In this document: positions 46,012 through 56,839 of the stretch, piece by piece
How the letters are laid out: each line of letters opens with the position of its first letter
Position numbering within the stretch: position 1 is the first letter of the stretch
Assembly: GCF_023006325.1 (NCBI RefSeq)
Contig: NZ_JAINDF010000006.1
Location: forward strand, 248,001 to 312,000
Origin: Kordiimonas marina
Lineage (GTDB): Bacteria > Pseudomonadota > Alphaproteobacteria > Sphingomonadales > Kordiimonadaceae
DNA: 64,000 bases
Reading direction: 5' to 3'
Notes under the pieces: generated by a model
Database searches by the model: none
Seen by the model: only the letters and a program-made list of their open reading frames with translations
Told to the model about the DNA's origin: nothing
Position numbers and translations under genes: made by a program

Positions 46012-47304
46012 ATGACCACATTTACCCAACCGGGCTTTTTTACCGCCAGCCTTGCCGAAACCGATCCTGAGCTGAAAACCGCCATCGACGGCGAGCTCAA
46101 GCGTCAGCAGGGGCAGATCGAGCTGATCGCGTCTGAAAACATCGTCAGCCGCGCCGTGCTTGAAGCACAGGGCTCGGTTCTGACCAACAAATATGCCGAA
46201 GGCTATCCGGGCCGCCGTTATTATCAGGGCTGCCACCATGTCGATATCGCCGAGAACCTGGCGATCGACCGGGCCAAGCAGCTGTTCAATGCAGGTTTCG
46301 TCAACGTGCAGCCGCATTCGGGCGCCCAGGCCAACGGCGCTGTTATGCTGGCGCTCACCAAGCCGGGCGATACCATCATGGGCATGTCGCTCGATGCTGG
46401 CGGTCACCTGACCCACGGGGCCGCGCCTGCCATGTCCGGCAAATGGTACAATGCGGTCCAGTATGGCGTTCGCCGTGAAGACGCGCTCATCGACTATGAT
46501 GAAGTTGCTGCTATGGCGAAGGAGCACAAGCCGGTCCTCATCATCGCTGGTGGCTCGGCCTATCCGCGCTTTATCGATTTCGCCCGCTTCCGTGAAATCG
46601 CAGACAGCGTCGGTGCCTATTTCATGGTCGATATGGCCCACTTCGCCGGCCTCGTGGCCGGTGGCCAGCATCCGAACCCGCTTGAGTATGCCGACGTTGT
46701 CACCACGACGACGCACAAAACCCTGCGCGGTCCGCGTGGCGGCATGATCCTGACCAACCGTGAGGATGTGTCGAAAAAGATCAACTCGGCCGTATTCCCC
46801 GGCCTCCAGGGTGGTCCGCTTGAGCATGTGGTCGCCGCCAAGGCTGTCGCCTTCGGCGAAGCGCTGAAGCCGGAATTCAAAGGCTATGCCGCGCAGGTGG
46901 TCAAGAACGCCAAGGTTCTGGCTGATCGCCTCAAGGAAAAAGGCTTTGATATCGTCTCCGGCGGCACCGACACCCACGTGGTGCTGGTTGACCTGCGTCC
47001 GAAAGGCCTGACCGGTAAGGCGGCCGACGAAGCGCTGGAGCGCTCGCACATGACCTGTAACAAGAACGGTGTGCCGTTCGATCCTGAGAAGCCGATGATT
47101 ACCTCGGGTATCCGCCTGGGGACGCCTGCGGGCACCACGCGCGGCTTCGCGGAAGCTGAGTTCACCCTGATCGCCGACATGATCACCGAAGTGCTCGACG
47201 GCCTGGCTGCGAACCCGGAAAATAACGAGGCTGCTGAAGCCAGCGTCCGGGCAAAAGTCGCTGATCTCTGTGAACGCTTCCCCATCTATAGTGATTTGGG
47301 CTAA
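46012..47304 (+). CDS. glyA: Serine hydroxymethyltransferase
   Basis: A 430-residue PLP enzyme converting serine and tetrahydrofolate to glycine and methylene-tetrahydrofolate. The PLP lysine is in [36 protein letters not shown] and [12 protein letters not shown] are conserved. The ATG at 46012 follows a GCAGGGG site. A TTG two codons upstream is unlikely. nrdR follows after 80 bases that contain G/C-rich inverted repeats without a T run. Confidence 0.97.
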   Translation: MTTFTQPGFFTASLAETDPELKTAIDGELKRQQGQIELIASENIVSRAVLEAQGSVLTNKYAEGYPGRRYYQGCHHVDIAENLAIDRAKQLFNAGFVNVQPHSGAQANGAVMLALTKPGDTIMGMSLDAGGHLTHGAAPAMSGKWYNAVQYGVRREDALIDYDEVAAMAKEHKPVLIIAGGSAYPRFIDFARFREIADSVGAYFMVDMAHFAGLVAGGQHPNPLEYADVVTTTTHKTLRGPRGGMILTNREDVSKKINSAVFPGLQGGPLEHVVAAKAVAFGEALKPEFKGYAAQVVKNAKVLADRLKEKGFDIVSGGTDTHVVLVDLRPKGLTGKAADEALERSHMTCNKNGVPFDPEKPMITSGIRLGTPAGTTRGFAEAEFTLIADMITEVLDGLAANPENNEAAEASVRAKVADLCERFPIYSDLG

Positions 47305-47384
47305 GCTAGCCCCAACTGCTGGGGGTGGGCGTGCGCGGCCACCCTCCAGACTTAGTACATCAGGGGGCTATGTAAGGGGGCATT

Positions 47385-47876
47385 ATGCGCTGTCCGTTTT
47401 GCCAGAACGACGACACACAGGTTAAAGATTCACGGCCAACCGAAGATAAGTCGGCGATCCGGCGTCGGCGTTTCTGCCCGGCGTGCGGGGCCCGCTTTAC
47501 CACATTTGAACGCGTACAGCTGCGTGAGCTGACGGTGGTCAAAAAGTCCGGGCGGCGGGTGCCGTTCGAACGCGAGAAGCTTGAACGCTCGCTCGATATC
47601 GCGCTCAGGAAACGGGCGGTCGAACCCGACCGGGTCGAACGTATGATCAACGGTATCGTCAGGCGCCTTGAATCGATGGGTGAAAGCGATATCGATTCCG
47701 ATCACATCGGCAAACTGGTGATGGAGGGTCTCGAAAGCCTCGACCAGGTAGCCTATGTCCGCTATGCCTCGGTCTACCGTAACTTCCGTGAAGCATCAGA
47801 CTTTGAAAAATTCCTCGGCAAAATGGGCGGTACGGAAGACGATTTCCATGACGAGGAGTATCGCGAGGAGTCCTGA
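47385..47876 (+). CDS. nrdR: Transcriptional repressor NrdR
   Basis: A 163-residue repressor of ribonucleotide reductase genes. A zinc ribbon uses Cys3, Cys6, Cys31 and Cys34. An ATP-cone domain (about 49-139) senses ATP and dATP ([27 protein letters not shown]). It is followed without a gap by ribD. No NrdR box is seen in this window; the reductase genes are elsewhere. Confidence 0.97.
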   Translation: MRCPFCQNDDTQVKDSRPTEDKSAIRRRRFCPACGARFTTFERVQLRELTVVKKSGRRVPFEREKLERSLDIALRKRAVEPDRVERMINGIVRRLESMGESDIDSDHIGKLVMEGLESLDQVAYVRYASVYRNFREASDFEKFLGKMGGTEDDFHDEEYREES

Positions 47877-48974
47877 GTGACCGATACCGCGAAGCTCGAC
47901 CAGCGTTTCATGCGTCACGCCCTGTCCCTGGCGGGGCGGGGCCTTGGCCGCACGGCACCCAACCCTGCGGTTGGCTGCGTCATTGTCAAAAATGGTGTCA
48001 TTATTGCGCGCGGGCATACCATGCCCGGCGGTCGCCCCCATGCCGAGCGTGTCGCGCTCGACCAGGCGGGGGAGGCGGCACGCGGCGCCACGGCCTATGT
48101 CTCCCTTGAACCCTGTTCCCATACCGGCAAAACCGGCCCGTGCGCGGATGCGCTGATAGATGCAGGCATTGCCCGTGTGGTTGTCGCGGTCGGCGATCCG
48201 GACCCCCGGGTGTCGGGGGACGGCATCGCCAAGCTCAAGGCTGCGGGCATCGATGTTACCGAAGGTGTTGAAGAAGCGGCCGCGGACGCGCTCAATGCCG
48301 GCTTTTTCCTGAAAGTGACGGAAGGGCGTCCGCTCTTTACCCTCAAGATGGCAACCTCGGCCGATGGCCGTATCGCGCTCGCGTCGGGGGAAAGCAAATG
48401 GATCACTGGGGCTGAAGCCCGCCAGGCCGGGCATATGCTGCGGGCGACACATGACGCCATCCTCATCGGCGCAGGAACCGTGCTGGCGGACAATCCGGCG
48501 CTCGATTGCCGGATCGCCGGCCTTGAGGACCGCTCTCCTGTGCGTGTGATCCTGGATGGCCGTTTGCGGACGCCGGTTCATAGCAAACTTGTCGCCACCG
48601 CAGGCGATATCCCGACCTGGATCGTGACGGATAAGGCCCATGCGGACCGGTTCGACCAATATGAAGACTGGGGCGTTGACGTCATCGCGCTGGATGACCC
48701 GCATGACATACAGGCGGTCGCGCAAGCGCTGGGGGACCGGGGGCTGACACGAGTGCTGATCGAAGGCGGCGGGCAGGTTCATGCCTCCTTTCTGAAGGCG
48801 GGGCTGGTCGACCGGGTCGCCCATTTCATCGCGCCCAAGCTGATCGGCGGCGACGGTGTCGCGGCGATTGCGTCTTTGGACCTTGCCAGCCTTGGGGCAG
48901 CGCCCCATCTTAAACTCAAACATATTCGGCGGCTCGGGCCGGATATCCTTGCATCCTATGAGAAGGCGGAGTAA
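47877..48974 (+). CDS. ribD: Bifunctional riboflavin deaminase/reductase RibD
   Basis: A 365-residue enzyme doing the second and third steps of riboflavin synthesis. The deaminase domain has the zinc site His55-Ala-Glu57 with Cys80 and Cys89 (EPCSHTGKTGPC). The reductase domain starts near 145 (LKMATSADGRIAL, LIGAGTVLADNP, LIEGGGQVHASF). The GTG start directly follows the nrdR stop, so the two are coupled. Confidence 0.96.
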   Translation: MTDTAKLDQRFMRHALSLAGRGLGRTAPNPAVGCVIVKNGVIIARGHTMPGGRPHAERVALDQAGEAARGATAYVSLEPCSHTGKTGPCADALIDAGIARVVVAVGDPDPRVSGDGIAKLKAAGIDVTEGVEEAAADALNAGFFLKVTEGRPLFTLKMATSADGRIALASGESKWITGAEARQAGHMLRATHDAILIGAGTVLADNPALDCRIAGLEDRSPVRVILDGRLRTPVHSKLVATAGDIPTWIVTDKAHADRFDQYEDWGVDVIALDDPHDIQAVAQALGDRGLTRVLIEGGGQVHASFLKAGLVDRVAHFIAPKLIGGDGVAAIASLDLASLGAAPHLKLKHIRRLGPDILASYEKAE

Positions 48975-48983
48975 CTGAGGCCC

Positions 48984-49583
48984 ATGTTTACAGGGATAGT
49001 CACAGATGTAGGCCGCGTGCGCGCGGTGGAAGGCGATGCGGACAAGCGTGTCACCATTGAGACCGCCTATGATATGGGCCGTGTTGAAATCGGTGCATCG
49101 ATCGCCTGTGAAGGCGTGTGCCTGACGGTTGTCGACAAGGGCGATGGCTGGTTCGCCGCCGATGTCTCCGCTGAAACCCTGAAGGTCACCAACCTGGGCG
49201 ACTGGAAGGTTGGCAGCCTCGTCAACCTCGAGCGTTCCTTGAAGCTTGGGGACGAAATGGGCGGTCATATCGTCACCGGTCATGTGGACTGTGTCGGTAC
49301 CATTGCCCGGTTCGAGACCTTGGGTGAATCCATTGTGATGGATGTGGCCGTTCCCGCGTCCCTTGGCACCTTCGTGGCCCAGAAGGGCAGTGTTGCGGTC
49401 AATGGTGCGTCGCTCACCGTCAACAGCGTGGCGGACGAGGGTGATATCACCCGCTTTTCCATCAATCTCATTCCTCATACCCAGGCTGTCACCAGCTTCC
49501 GTGCGAGCAAGGAAGGCGACCGGGTGAATGTGGAGTTTGACATTCTGGCGCGTTATGTCGCGCGCCTGCAGATAAAAGGCTAA
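48984..49583 (+). CDS. ribE: Riboflavin synthase alpha subunit
   Basis: A 199-residue protein with two lumazine-binding repeats: MFTGIVTDVGRV with GVCLTV near residue 48, and GHIVTGHVD with GASLTVN near 145. It makes riboflavin from two lumazines. It starts nine bases after ribD. Confidence 0.96.
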   Translation: MFTGIVTDVGRVRAVEGDADKRVTIETAYDMGRVEIGASIACEGVCLTVVDKGDGWFAADVSAETLKVTNLGDWKVGSLVNLERSLKLGDEMGGHIVTGHVDCVGTIARFETLGESIVMDVAVPASLGTFVAQKGSVAVNGASLTVNSVADEGDITRFSINLIPHTQAVTSFRASKEGDRVNVEFDILARYVARLQIKG

Positions 49584-49588
49584 CGGTC

Positions 49589-50695
49589 GTGCCCCAAGAG
49601 TTTCTTTCGCCAATCGAAGACGTCATTGAAGACGCCCGCAACGGTAAAATGTTCATCCTGGTCGATGATGAAGACCGGGAGAATGAAGGTGACCTGATCA
49701 TCCCGGCGCAGATGGCAACGCCGGATGTGGTGAATTTCATGGCCAAATATGGCCGTGGCCTCATCTGTCTGCCAATGACGGGCGAACGGGTTGCTCAGCT
49801 TGGTCTGCCGCTGATGAGCACTAATAACCAGGCCCGCCACCAGACGGCCTTCACCGTTTCCATCGAAGCGAAAACCGGGGTGACCACCGGCATTTCCGCG
49901 GCGGACCGGGCCCGTACCATTGCTGTTGCCATCGATGCCAGCAAGGGCAAGGACGATCTTGCGACCCCGGGGCATGTGTTCCCGCTGGTCGCGCGCGACG
50001 GCGGTGTGCTGGTGCGCGCGGGCCATACCGAGGCCTCGGTCGATATTTCGCGGCTGGCCGGGCTGAACCCGTCGGCTGTTATCTGTGAAATCATGAATGA
50101 AGACGGCACCATGGCGCGGCTCAATGACCTTGTGCCTTTTGCCAAGGAGCATGGCCTCAAGATCGCGACCATCCGGGACCTCATCGCTTACCGGCTCAAG
50201 TATGACAATCTCATCTCCCGCGTGACCGAGACCAAGCTCAAGCGCCGCAGTGGCCATGAGTGGAACGTCATCGTCTATACCGCGGACGCCGACCGGCGTG
50301 AGACCGTTGCGCTGGTGCTGGGGGATATAAAAGCCGAGGTGCCGACGCCCGTGCGGATGCATTCGCTCAATCCGTTTGAGGACCTTCTGGATATGGACCA
50401 TCCGCGCACGGGCCAGCTTGGCCGTGCGATGGCGGCGATTGAGGCTGAAGGCCACGGTGTCGTCGTGCTGTTTCCGGGCCTTATCGGGATGCGGCCGTCC
50501 GAAGCCGTGCGCCCGCGTGACCCCGGTCATGAGAAAGGCCAGGGCGCCCTTAAGGATTATGGCATCGGCGCGCAGATTTTGCGTGATCTCGGTGTCGGTC
50601 ACATGATTCTCTATTCGAATACGCCAAGCCATATTGTTGGCCTTGAAGGCTACGGCCTCGATGTCGTAGAACAGCGCGAAATTCCGGATGCCTGA
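49589..50695 (+). CDS. ribB: 3,4-dihydroxy-2-butanone 4-phosphate synthase with degenerate GTP cyclohydrolase domain
   Basis: A 368-residue fusion. The N-terminal part (1-205) is a complete DHBP synthase: [12 protein letters not shown] acidic site, [13 protein letters not shown] and [10 protein letters not shown]. The C-terminal part (about 210-365) follows GTP cyclohydrolase II, but the zinc-binding cysteine motif is replaced by [14 protein letters not shown] and the GRGIGL loop is missing. It therefore should not open GTP. This matches the RibBX type, and a separate ribA should exist. GTG start, six bases after ribE. Confidence 0.93.
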   Translation: MPQEFLSPIEDVIEDARNGKMFILVDDEDRENEGDLIIPAQMATPDVVNFMAKYGRGLICLPMTGERVAQLGLPLMSTNNQARHQTAFTVSIEAKTGVTTGISAADRARTIAVAIDASKGKDDLATPGHVFPLVARDGGVLVRAGHTEASVDISRLAGLNPSAVICEIMNEDGTMARLNDLVPFAKEHGLKIATIRDLIAYRLKYDNLISRVTETKLKRRSGHEWNVIVYTADADRRETVALVLGDIKAEVPTPVRMHSLNPFEDLLDMDHPRTGQLGRAMAAIEAEGHGVVVLFPGLIGMRPSEAVRPRDPGHEKGQGALKDYGIGAQILRDLGVGHMILYSNTPSHIVGLEGYGLDVVEQREIPDA

Positions 50696-50727
50696 TCTCA
50701 GGCACGTGTAACGTAAGGATTAGTCAG

Positions 50728-51168
50728 ATGGCACAGCCTCATCTTTTGCTTGTTGAAGCGCGTTTTTATGGTGATTTGGCCGACGAACTGGCCCTCGGGG
50801 CTATCGAGGCAATTGAGGAGGCCGGTGCAACCTGTGACCGTGTCGCCGTGCCTGGTGCACTGGAAATTCCGGGGGCGATCAAGTTTGCCCATATCGGCCC
50901 CCGCGTGAAATATGACGGCTATGTCGCGCTTGGCTGTGTCATTCGCGGCGAGACGACGCACTATGATTATGTCTGCGGTGAAAGCGCCCGCGGACTGCAG
51001 CAACTGACGCTCAACAATAATCTGTCCATCGGCAACGGTATCCTGACCGTTGAGGACTGGGACCAGGCTTGGGCGCGGGCGAAACGCAGTGAAAAGAACA
51101 AAGGCGCGGGGGCAGCGGAAGCAGCGCTTGCCATGATCGCGCTCAAGGAAAAGTTTGGAGTAGAATAA
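50728..51168 (+). CDS. ribH: 6,7-dimethyl-8-ribityllumazine synthase
   Basis: A 146-residue lumazine synthase. [27 protein letters not shown] and [14 protein letters not shown] (active-site histidine) are conserved. It joins the RibB product with the pyrimidine from RibD. The stop overlaps the nusB start by one base. Confidence 0.96.
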   Translation: MAQPHLLLVEARFYGDLADELALGAIEAIEEAGATCDRVAVPGALEIPGAIKFAHIGPRVKYDGYVALGCVIRGETTHYDYVCGESARGLQQLTLNNNLSIGNGILTVEDWDQAWARAKRSEKNKGAGAAEAALAMIALKEKFGVE

Positions 51169-51635
51169 TGGCGCGTGAGCCCAGAAAAATGAAAAATGGC
51201 GGTCCGCGCAGTGCGGCCAGGCTCGCGGCGGTTCAGGCGCTTTATCAGCTTGAAATGTCCGACGATCCTAAGCCCACGCTGGTGATCGAGGAATATATCC
51301 GCCATCGTCTGGGTGCCGAAATCGAAGGCGACCAGTATGTGGAGGCTGATGCCGACCTGTTCGCCGATATCACCGAAGGCGGCTGGGGCCGACGGGCTGA
51401 GTGGGACGAGGCGATCACACCGTGCCTGAGCACCGATTGGTCGCTCGACCGGTTGGAGGCCATCATCCGCGCGATTTTCCGGGCAGGCGCCTATGAACTT
51501 GCGGCGCGGCCGGATGTGCCGACTGCGGTTATCATCAACGAATATGTCGATGTCGCGCACGGCTTTTATGAAAGAAGCGAAGCCGCTTTCGTAAACGGCG
51601 TGCTCGATAAATTGGCCAAATCCCTGCGCGCCTGA
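51168..51635 (+). CDS. nusB: Transcription antitermination protein NusB
   Basis: A 155-residue all-helical RNA-binding protein. RSAARLAAVQALYQLEM at the start, and a C-terminal VIINEYVDVAHGFYERSEAAFVNGVLDKLAK region, are typical. It acts with NusE in rRNA transcription. The ribH-nusB-thiL order is conserved across proteobacteria. Confidence 0.95.
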   Translation: MAREPRKMKNGGPRSAARLAAVQALYQLEMSDDPKPTLVIEEYIRHRLGAEIEGDQYVEADADLFADITEGGWGRRAEWDEAITPCLSTDWSLDRLEAIIRAIFRAGAYELAARPDVPTAVIINEYVDVAHGFYERSEAAFVNGVLDKLAKSLRA

Positions 51636-51665
51636 GATTGAGGGCGTTGCGGGGCCGAGAAGGCA

Positions 51666-52649
51666 ATGGCAGGCGGACATAAGGCACATGACGAGACCCT
51701 TGGCGAATTCGGCCTGATAGACCGGTATTTCGCGCCGCTCGCCGGCCCCGAAGGGCTTGGCCTCAAGGATGATGCCGCCTGTCTTACCCCCACAGCGGGT
51801 ACAGATCTCGTTATTTCCAAAGATATGCTTCTGGAAGGCGTGCACTTCCTTGGTGATGACCCGGCGGACAGCCTGGGCCATAAGGCGCTCGCGGTTAATC
51901 TGTCCGACCTTGCCGCCAAGGGCGCGGTCCCGCGTCATTATTTCCTCGGCCTTGCTCTGCCTAAAGGGACGCCAGCGGACTGGTGTGCCGCCTTTGCTGC
52001 GGGCCTCAAGTCCCTGCAGGAGACAAGCGGTATTGTCCTGCAGGGCGGGGATACAACGGCGAGCCGCTCGGGCATTGTGATCAGTGTCACCGCCGTGGGG
52101 GAGGTGCCTTCGGGGGCCATAATCCGGCGCTCAGGCGCGCAAGTTGGCGATGATGTCTATGTCACCGGCACATTGGGGGACGGGGCGCTCGGGCTTTTGA
52201 GCCTTCAAGGCAAGATCGCCGCCGATGAATATCTGACCGACCGCTACCGGCGGCCGACGCCGAGGAGCGCCCTTGGGGTGGCGCTTCGCGGTCTTGCCCA
52301 CAGCGCGGCGGATATCTCCGATGGGCTTATCGCCGACCTGGGCCATATTTGTGAGGCTTCAGGCCTGGGGGCCCAGCTCGAACAAGCTTTGCTGCCGGTC
52401 TCGGCCCAGGCCCAGGCGGCCGTGGCGGAAAACCCGGCCGTTAAACCGCTGATCTGGTCGGGCGGGGACGATTATGAGCTGGTGTTTACGGCGCCCCCGG
52501 CTATGCGGGCGGAAATCGCCGCACGTGCACGCGCGCAGGGCGTAGCCGTCACCCGCATTGGGCAGATAGAGGCAAAAAAGGGTGTGCGTCTGGTTGATCC
52601 GGGCGGACAGCTGGTGCAGATTGGCCGGGAAGGCTATCAACATTTCTAA
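51666..52649 (+). CDS. thiL: Thiamine-monophosphate kinase
   Basis: A 327-residue kinase forming thiamine diphosphate. GEFGLIDRYFAPL, LKDDAACL, VISKDMLLEGVHF with metal aspartates, GGDTTASRSG and SADISDGLIADL are conserved. It lies 30 bases after nusB, in the usual position. No TPP riboswitch is seen. Confidence 0.95.
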   Translation: MAGGHKAHDETLGEFGLIDRYFAPLAGPEGLGLKDDAACLTPTAGTDLVISKDMLLEGVHFLGDDPADSLGHKALAVNLSDLAAKGAVPRHYFLGLALPKGTPADWCAAFAAGLKSLQETSGIVLQGGDTTASRSGIVISVTAVGEVPSGAIIRRSGAQVGDDVYVTGTLGDGALGLLSLQGKIAADEYLTDRYRRPTPRSALGVALRGLAHSAADISDGLIADLGHICEASGLGAQLEQALLPVSAQAQAAVAENPAVKPLIWSGGDDYELVFTAPPAMRAEIAARARAQGVAVTRIGQIEAKKGVRLVDPGGQLVQIGREGYQHF

Positions 52650-52669
52650 CCGACAGGGATAGGACGCTT

Positions 52670-53179
52670 ATGTCGCAGGACAATGCAAGTCTGGAATCTG
52701 AAAGCGGCTCAGGCAAGATGCTGCTTGTGCTGGGCCTTTTGGGCGGTCTCGCCGTCGGGGGTGGCCTTGGCTATTTCTATTCCAAGCAGTTTGGCAGCCA
52801 CGAAGGCGCCACAACGACCTCTGAGGCGAAACCGGCGAAGGCTGAAGGCAAGCTTCTGAGCGTGCCTTTCGACCGGTTGGCGGTGCCGATTTACATGCAC
52901 GCCAACGGATCGTCGCGGTTCGTGGGCAATTATTTCGTCGATATCAAGGTCGAAACCCACGGCGAAGAGAACCAGATCAAGATCAGGAAGGCGCAGCCTC
53001 AACTCCAGCAGGCCTTCCTCTCCGCCATCAGCAAAAATGACATGATGCGCGACGATGCCCCGCTTGAGATCGACGTCGACAAAGCCGGGGATATCCTCAA
53101 GAAGAAAGCCGATGAGGTGCTCGGCCCCGGTGTTGCCGAACGGGTCCTGATCATGAGTGCGCTGCGGGTTTCGCAGTAA
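52670..53179 (+). CDS. FliL-like membrane protein
   Basis: A 169-residue protein with one membrane helix (residues 18-40, Leu/Gly-rich) and a periplasmic domain resembling flagellar FliL ([25 protein letters not shown], later [15 protein letters not shown] and [11 protein letters not shown]). FliL steadies the flagellar stator. No flagellar gene is nearby. It sits 20 bases after thiL, an order I recall from other alphaproteobacteria. It may be a non-flagellar paralogue. Confidence 0.75.
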   Translation: MSQDNASLESESGSGKMLLVLGLLGGLAVGGGLGYFYSKQFGSHEGATTTSEAKPAKAEGKLLSVPFDRLAVPIYMHANGSSRFVGNYFVDIKVETHGEENQIKIRKAQPQLQQAFLSAISKNDMMRDDAPLEIDVDKAGDILKKKADEVLGPGVAERVLIMSALRVSQ

Positions 53180-53424
53180 CGGTATATCTCTGGAAAGCGC
53201 TGAAAGAAGGGCTGGCGACCTCCCGTTGGGGGCCGCCTGTTTCCGTTCGCCCGCATTACTGCCCTTGCAAGAGTTGCGATTGCTCCATAAGGTTGAACGT
53301 GGCCGACCTGTGTTGGGAGTATACCAGGGGTTTCGCCTATAATAGCGGGCAGGGTGGTCAGTTGGGGAGTATTGCCGCCCGTAAGCCCAAGGTCTTGGGT
53401 CTGATTATAGGGAGGGTTTATCCC

Positions 53425-55518
53425 ATGCAAGTTATGTACGCCGCCATTGCCTGCGGCGTTATCGCTGTTCTTTACGGCATCATCACGCGTCAATCCATTC
53501 TGTCTGCCAGTGCAGGCAATGAGAAAATGCAAGAAATCGCCGAAGCCATCCAGGCTGGTGCACGCGCTTACCTTAATCGTCAGTACCGCACCATTGCGAT
53601 GGTGGGGGTTGTTGTCGCCATCCTTCTGTTCTTCCTGATCACGAAGCTGGCGGCTTTGGGCTTTGTCATCGGTGCTGTGCTGTCTGGCGCTGCCGGCTAT
53701 ATCGGGATGCTGATCTCGGTCAAAGCCAACGTGCGCACGACCGAAGCGGCCCGCACCGGGCTTCAGGAAGGTCTGACGCTGTCGTTCCGTTCGGGTGCTG
53801 TAACCGGCATGCTGGTTGCCGGTCTCGCGCTTTTGGCGGTCTCCGGCTATTATACCGTGCTCACGGGTCCGATGGGCTATGCCCCCAATGACCGCACGGT
53901 GATCGACGCGCTGGTGTCGCTCGGGTTCGGGGCGTCGCTGATTTCCATCTTTGCCCGTCTGGGCGGCGGTATCTTCACCAAAGGTGCCGACGTGGGGGCC
54001 GACCTCGTTGGGAAGGTTGAGGCTGGTATCCCGGAAGATGATCCGCGTAACCCGGCGGTGATCGCCGATAACGTGGGCGACAACGTCGGTGACTGCGCCG
54101 GTATGGCGGCTGACCTTTTCGAGACCTATGTGGTCACGATGGGGGCGACCATGGTGCTGTCCGCGCTGTTCATCAAAGCCGGTGTGGCCGATATCATGTC
54201 GCTGCCGCTGATCATCGGCGGGACCTGTATTCTGACCTCGATCATCGGCACCTTCTTCGTCAAGCTTGGTAAGTCGCAGTCGATCATGGGCGCGCTTTAC
54301 AAGGGCTTCATCGTGACGGCTGTCCTGTCGGCCATCGTGATGTGGTTCGCCATGAGCTGGGCGCTGGGTGGCGATATGGAGAAAGTCTTCACCACGGGCA
54401 CGACGTCCTTCTCGGGCCGCGATCTCTATTATTGCGGGCTTGTCGGGCTGGCTGTGACCGGTCTCATCATCTGGATCACCGAATATTATACCGGCACCGA
54501 ATTCCGCCCTGTGCGGTCGATTGCCAAGGCATCGGTGACAGGTCATGGCACCAACGTGATCCAGGGTCTTGCTGTGTCGCTTGAATCCACGGCGCTGCCG
54601 ACGATTGTTATCTGTGCCGGTATCATCGCCGCCTTCAAGCTGGCCGGTCTTCTGGGGCTGGGCTTCGCGGCAACGGCAATGCTGGCGCTCGCCGGTATGG
54701 TCGTGGCGCTCGATGCCTATGGTCCGGTAACCGACAACGCGGGCGGGATCGCCGAAATGGCGGGCCTTGACGATGATGTCCGTGCCCGTACCGACGCGCT
54801 TGATGCGGTTGGCAACACCACCAAAGCGGTGACCAAGGGCTATGCCATCGGCTCGGCCGGTCTGGCGGCGCTTGTGCTGTTCGGGGCCTATACCACCGAC
54901 CTGAAGACCTACTTCGCGTCGGTAACGGTCGATTTCAGCCTGTCGAACCCGTATGTGGTTGTCGGGCTGTTAATGGGGGCGCTGTTGCCGTATCTGTTCG
55001 GTGCCATGGCTATGACGGCCGTTGGCCGGGCAGGGGGCGCTGTGGTTGAGGAAGTCCGGGCGCAGTTCCGTGACAACCCGGGGATCATGGAAGGGACGAC
55101 AAAGCCGGATTATGCCCGGTCGGTCGACCTTCTGACCAAAACCGCGATCAAGGAAATGGTGATTCCGAGTCTGCTGCCGGTGGCGGCGCCGGTTGTCATC
55201 TATTTCGTGATCCACGCGATTGCCGGCCAGGCAGCGGCTTTTGCCGCCCTTGGTGCCCTGCTTCTGGGCGTGATCGTCGGTGGTCTTTTCGTCGCGCTGT
55301 CGATGACGGCGGGCGGTGGTGCCTGGGATAACGCCAAGAAATATATCGAGGACGGTAATTATGGCGGCAAGGGCTCGGAAGCCCACAAAGCTGCCGTCAC
55401 CGGCGATACGGTTGGCGATCCTTACAAGGATACCGCTGGCCCGGCGGTGAACCCGATGATCAAGATCAGCAACATCGTTGCGCTCTTGCTTCTGGCGATC
55501 CTGGCCCACGCGGGCTAA
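53425..55518 (+). CDS. hppA: K+-independent proton-pumping pyrophosphatase
   Basis: A 697-residue membrane pyrophosphatase with about 16 helices that couples pyrophosphate hydrolysis to proton export. The substrate site is [21 protein letters not shown] and [13 protein letters not shown]. The motif [10 protein letters not shown] has lysine where K+-dependent enzymes have alanine, so it is the potassium-independent type. The ATG at 53425 follows a strong GGGAGG site. A terminator follows the stop codon. Confidence 0.97.
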   Translation: MQVMYAAIACGVIAVLYGIITRQSILSASAGNEKMQEIAEAIQAGARAYLNRQYRTIAMVGVVVAILLFFLITKLAALGFVIGAVLSGAAGYIGMLISVKANVRTTEAARTGLQEGLTLSFRSGAVTGMLVAGLALLAVSGYYTVLTGPMGYAPNDRTVIDALVSLGFGASLISIFARLGGGIFTKGADVGADLVGKVEAGIPEDDPRNPAVIADNVGDNVGDCAGMAADLFETYVVTMGATMVLSALFIKAGVADIMSLPLIIGGTCILTSIIGTFFVKLGKSQSIMGALYKGFIVTAVLSAIVMWFAMSWALGGDMEKVFTTGTTSFSGRDLYYCGLVGLAVTGLIIWITEYYTGTEFRPVRSIAKASVTGHGTNVIQGLAVSLESTALPTIVICAGIIAAFKLAGLLGLGFAATAMLALAGMVVALDAYGPVTDNAGGIAEMAGLDDDVRARTDALDAVGNTTKAVTKGYAIGSAGLAALVLFGAYTTDLKTYFASVTVDFSLSNPYVVVGLLMGALLPYLFGAMAMTAVGRAGGAVVEEVRAQFRDNPGIMEGTTKPDYARSVDLLTKTAIKEMVIPSLLPVAAPVVIYFVIHAIAGQAAAFAALGALLLGVIVGGLFVALSMTAGGGAWDNAKKYIEDGNYGGKGSEAHKAAVTGDTVGDPYKDTAGPAVNPMIKISNIVALLLLAILAHAG

Positions 55519-55540
55519 AGCGGGTCTGTCCTGGAAACAC

Positions 55541-55570
55541 AAAACCCCGGCCAAGGCCGGGGTTTTTCTT
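55541..55570. terminator. Bidirectional terminator between hppA and bamE
   Basis: AAAACCCCGGCC (55541-55552) pairs with GGCCGGGGTTTT (55555-55566) around a two-base AA loop, with a T run after it. The convergent genes can share it. Confidence 0.92.
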
Positions 55571-55593
55571 TGTAACGCGTATGAGCCGGTTGC

Positions 55594-56091
55594 TTAACCG
55601 TTCGGGCCCGGCGTGTCGGAGGAGCCCACAGGCGCCTGGCCGGAGAAGCGGCCGATGCTGCCGAAAATCTGCTGGAAGAAGTTGAGCGACCGGCCGTAGG
55701 TCGGCGTCTTGTCCTTGACCGGGTTGATATGGCGCATGGTCGAAATATCGTAGTTTTCCACGTCGGAGACGACGCCTTTGTCGTTGAAGGCCACGGCGAG
55801 AACGCGGTGGTCTTTCGGGTCCGGCCAGAAGACCGGGCGTACCCGCACGATGGTGGAAACATAATACCAGGTTTTGTCCGAGAAGGTGGAGGTGACCGTC
55901 GGGGTCCCCAGCGTAGCCTTCACGGACTGTCTGTTGTCCACGCCCGGCTGGATCGCATTCGCAAGCTCGGGGTCGAAAACATAACCACGTACCATCCTGG
56001 CGTTGCCGCAGGCCGACAGACTAGCCCCTAAAACGAGGCATAGCCCAAGCGCGCGGGCAGTTTTCAAGGATTTGGCAGGCGTTTTCGTCAT
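55594..56091 (-). CDS. bamE: Outer membrane assembly lipoprotein BamE (SmpA/OmlA family)
   Basis: A 165-residue lipoprotein. The lipobox LSAC puts the acylated cysteine at residue 28. The BamE core follows: IQPGVDNRQSVKATLGTPTVTSTFSDKTWYYV, then VLAVAFNDKGVVSDVENYD. It stabilises the BAM complex that inserts barrel proteins. The ATG at 56091 follows GAGAG; the frame runs on upstream with unconserved residues. The last 45 residues are a variable Ser/Gly-rich tail. Confidence 0.9.
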   Translation of the reverse strand: MTKTPAKSLKTARALGLCLVLGASLSACGNARMVRGYVFDPELANAIQPGVDNRQSVKATLGTPTVTSTFSDKTWYYVSTIVRVRPVFWPDPKDHRVLAVAFNDKGVVSDVENYDISTMRHINPVKDKTPTYGRSLNFFQQIFGSIGRFSGQAPVGSSDTPGPNG

Positions 56092-56272
56092 GCTCTCAAC
56101 TTTCCATATTCTTGTGTCTTGGGACACATTCCACCCGTTTAATAGCCCCAGCCGTTGCATGGTGCAAGGCTCCGTGATAGAGCGACCGACAATAGCTTGC
56201 AAGCCCTGTGCACATAAGCGGGCATATCTTGCAGGCGATACAGGCTGATTAAGGCAATTTGAAGGAGGGCTC

Positions 56273-56839
56273 ATGTTTGGGCGCTGGCTGAAAAATCGTC
56301 AGGAAAAGAAACTGGCTTACCGTCTGTATCAGAAGCTTGCGACCCAATCGCGGGAGCCAATCTTCTATACAAGGCTGGGCGTGCCGGACACTTTCGACGG
56401 CCGTTTCGATATGGTCCTCCTGCATCTGTTTCTGGTGCAGAGCCGTCTGGAAGACTTCGGGACGGAGACACGCACCCTCAGGCGCAAGGTTCAGGAAGCC
56501 ATGGTGGCGGACCTCGACCGGGCCCTCCGCGAGGTTGGGGTCGGTGACATGAGCGTCGGCAAGGAGATGAAAAAGGTCGGGTCGGCCTGGTTCGGTCGCC
56601 TGAATGCCTATGGCGCAGCGGTTGAGGACGATGCGGAAGAGGGCGCCTTGAAAGTTGCCCTCAAGCGTAATCTTTACCGTGAAGACGCCGATGATGCCCT
56701 TCTGGACGCCATGACAGAATATGTCGAGACGACGCGCGCCAAGCTGGCAGGCTATGGCCTGGAGGCCTTTCTGGCTGTATCATTCGACTTTCCCACCCCT
56801 GATGGCGGCGAGGCCGCCCAAGTTCAAGGACAGGGCTGA
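56273..56839 (+). CDS. Ubiquinol-cytochrome c chaperone family protein
   Basis: A 188-residue protein of the CBP3/UQCC1 family, which helps assembly of the cytochrome bc1 complex in mitochondria. Conserved parts are YTRLGVPDTFDGRFDMVLLHLFLVQ, then DLDRALREVGVGDMSVGKEMKK and FGRLNAYGAA. Strong GAAGGAGG site. It is divergent from bamE. The DUF177 gene starts at its stop codon. Confidence 0.93.
   Translation: MFGRWLKNRQEKKLAYRLYQKLATQSREPIFYTRLGVPDTFDGRFDMVLLHLFLVQSRLEDFGTETRTLRRKVQEAMVADLDRALREVGVGDMSVGKEMKKVGSAWFGRLNAYGAAVEDDAEEGALKVALKRNLYREDADDALLDAMTEYVETTRAKLAGYGLEAFLAVSFDFPTPDGGEAAQVQGQG

Noticed and set aside
47305-47384. G/C-rich inverted repeats between glyA and nrdR as a riboswitch or terminator
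   Set aside because: They lack a T run and match no riboswitch core that I know; the gap is only 80 bases.
52999-54546. Minus-strand frame of 515 codons over hppA
   Set aside because: Antisense to conserved pyrophosphatase motifs; the translation is His/Arg/Asp-rich without domains.
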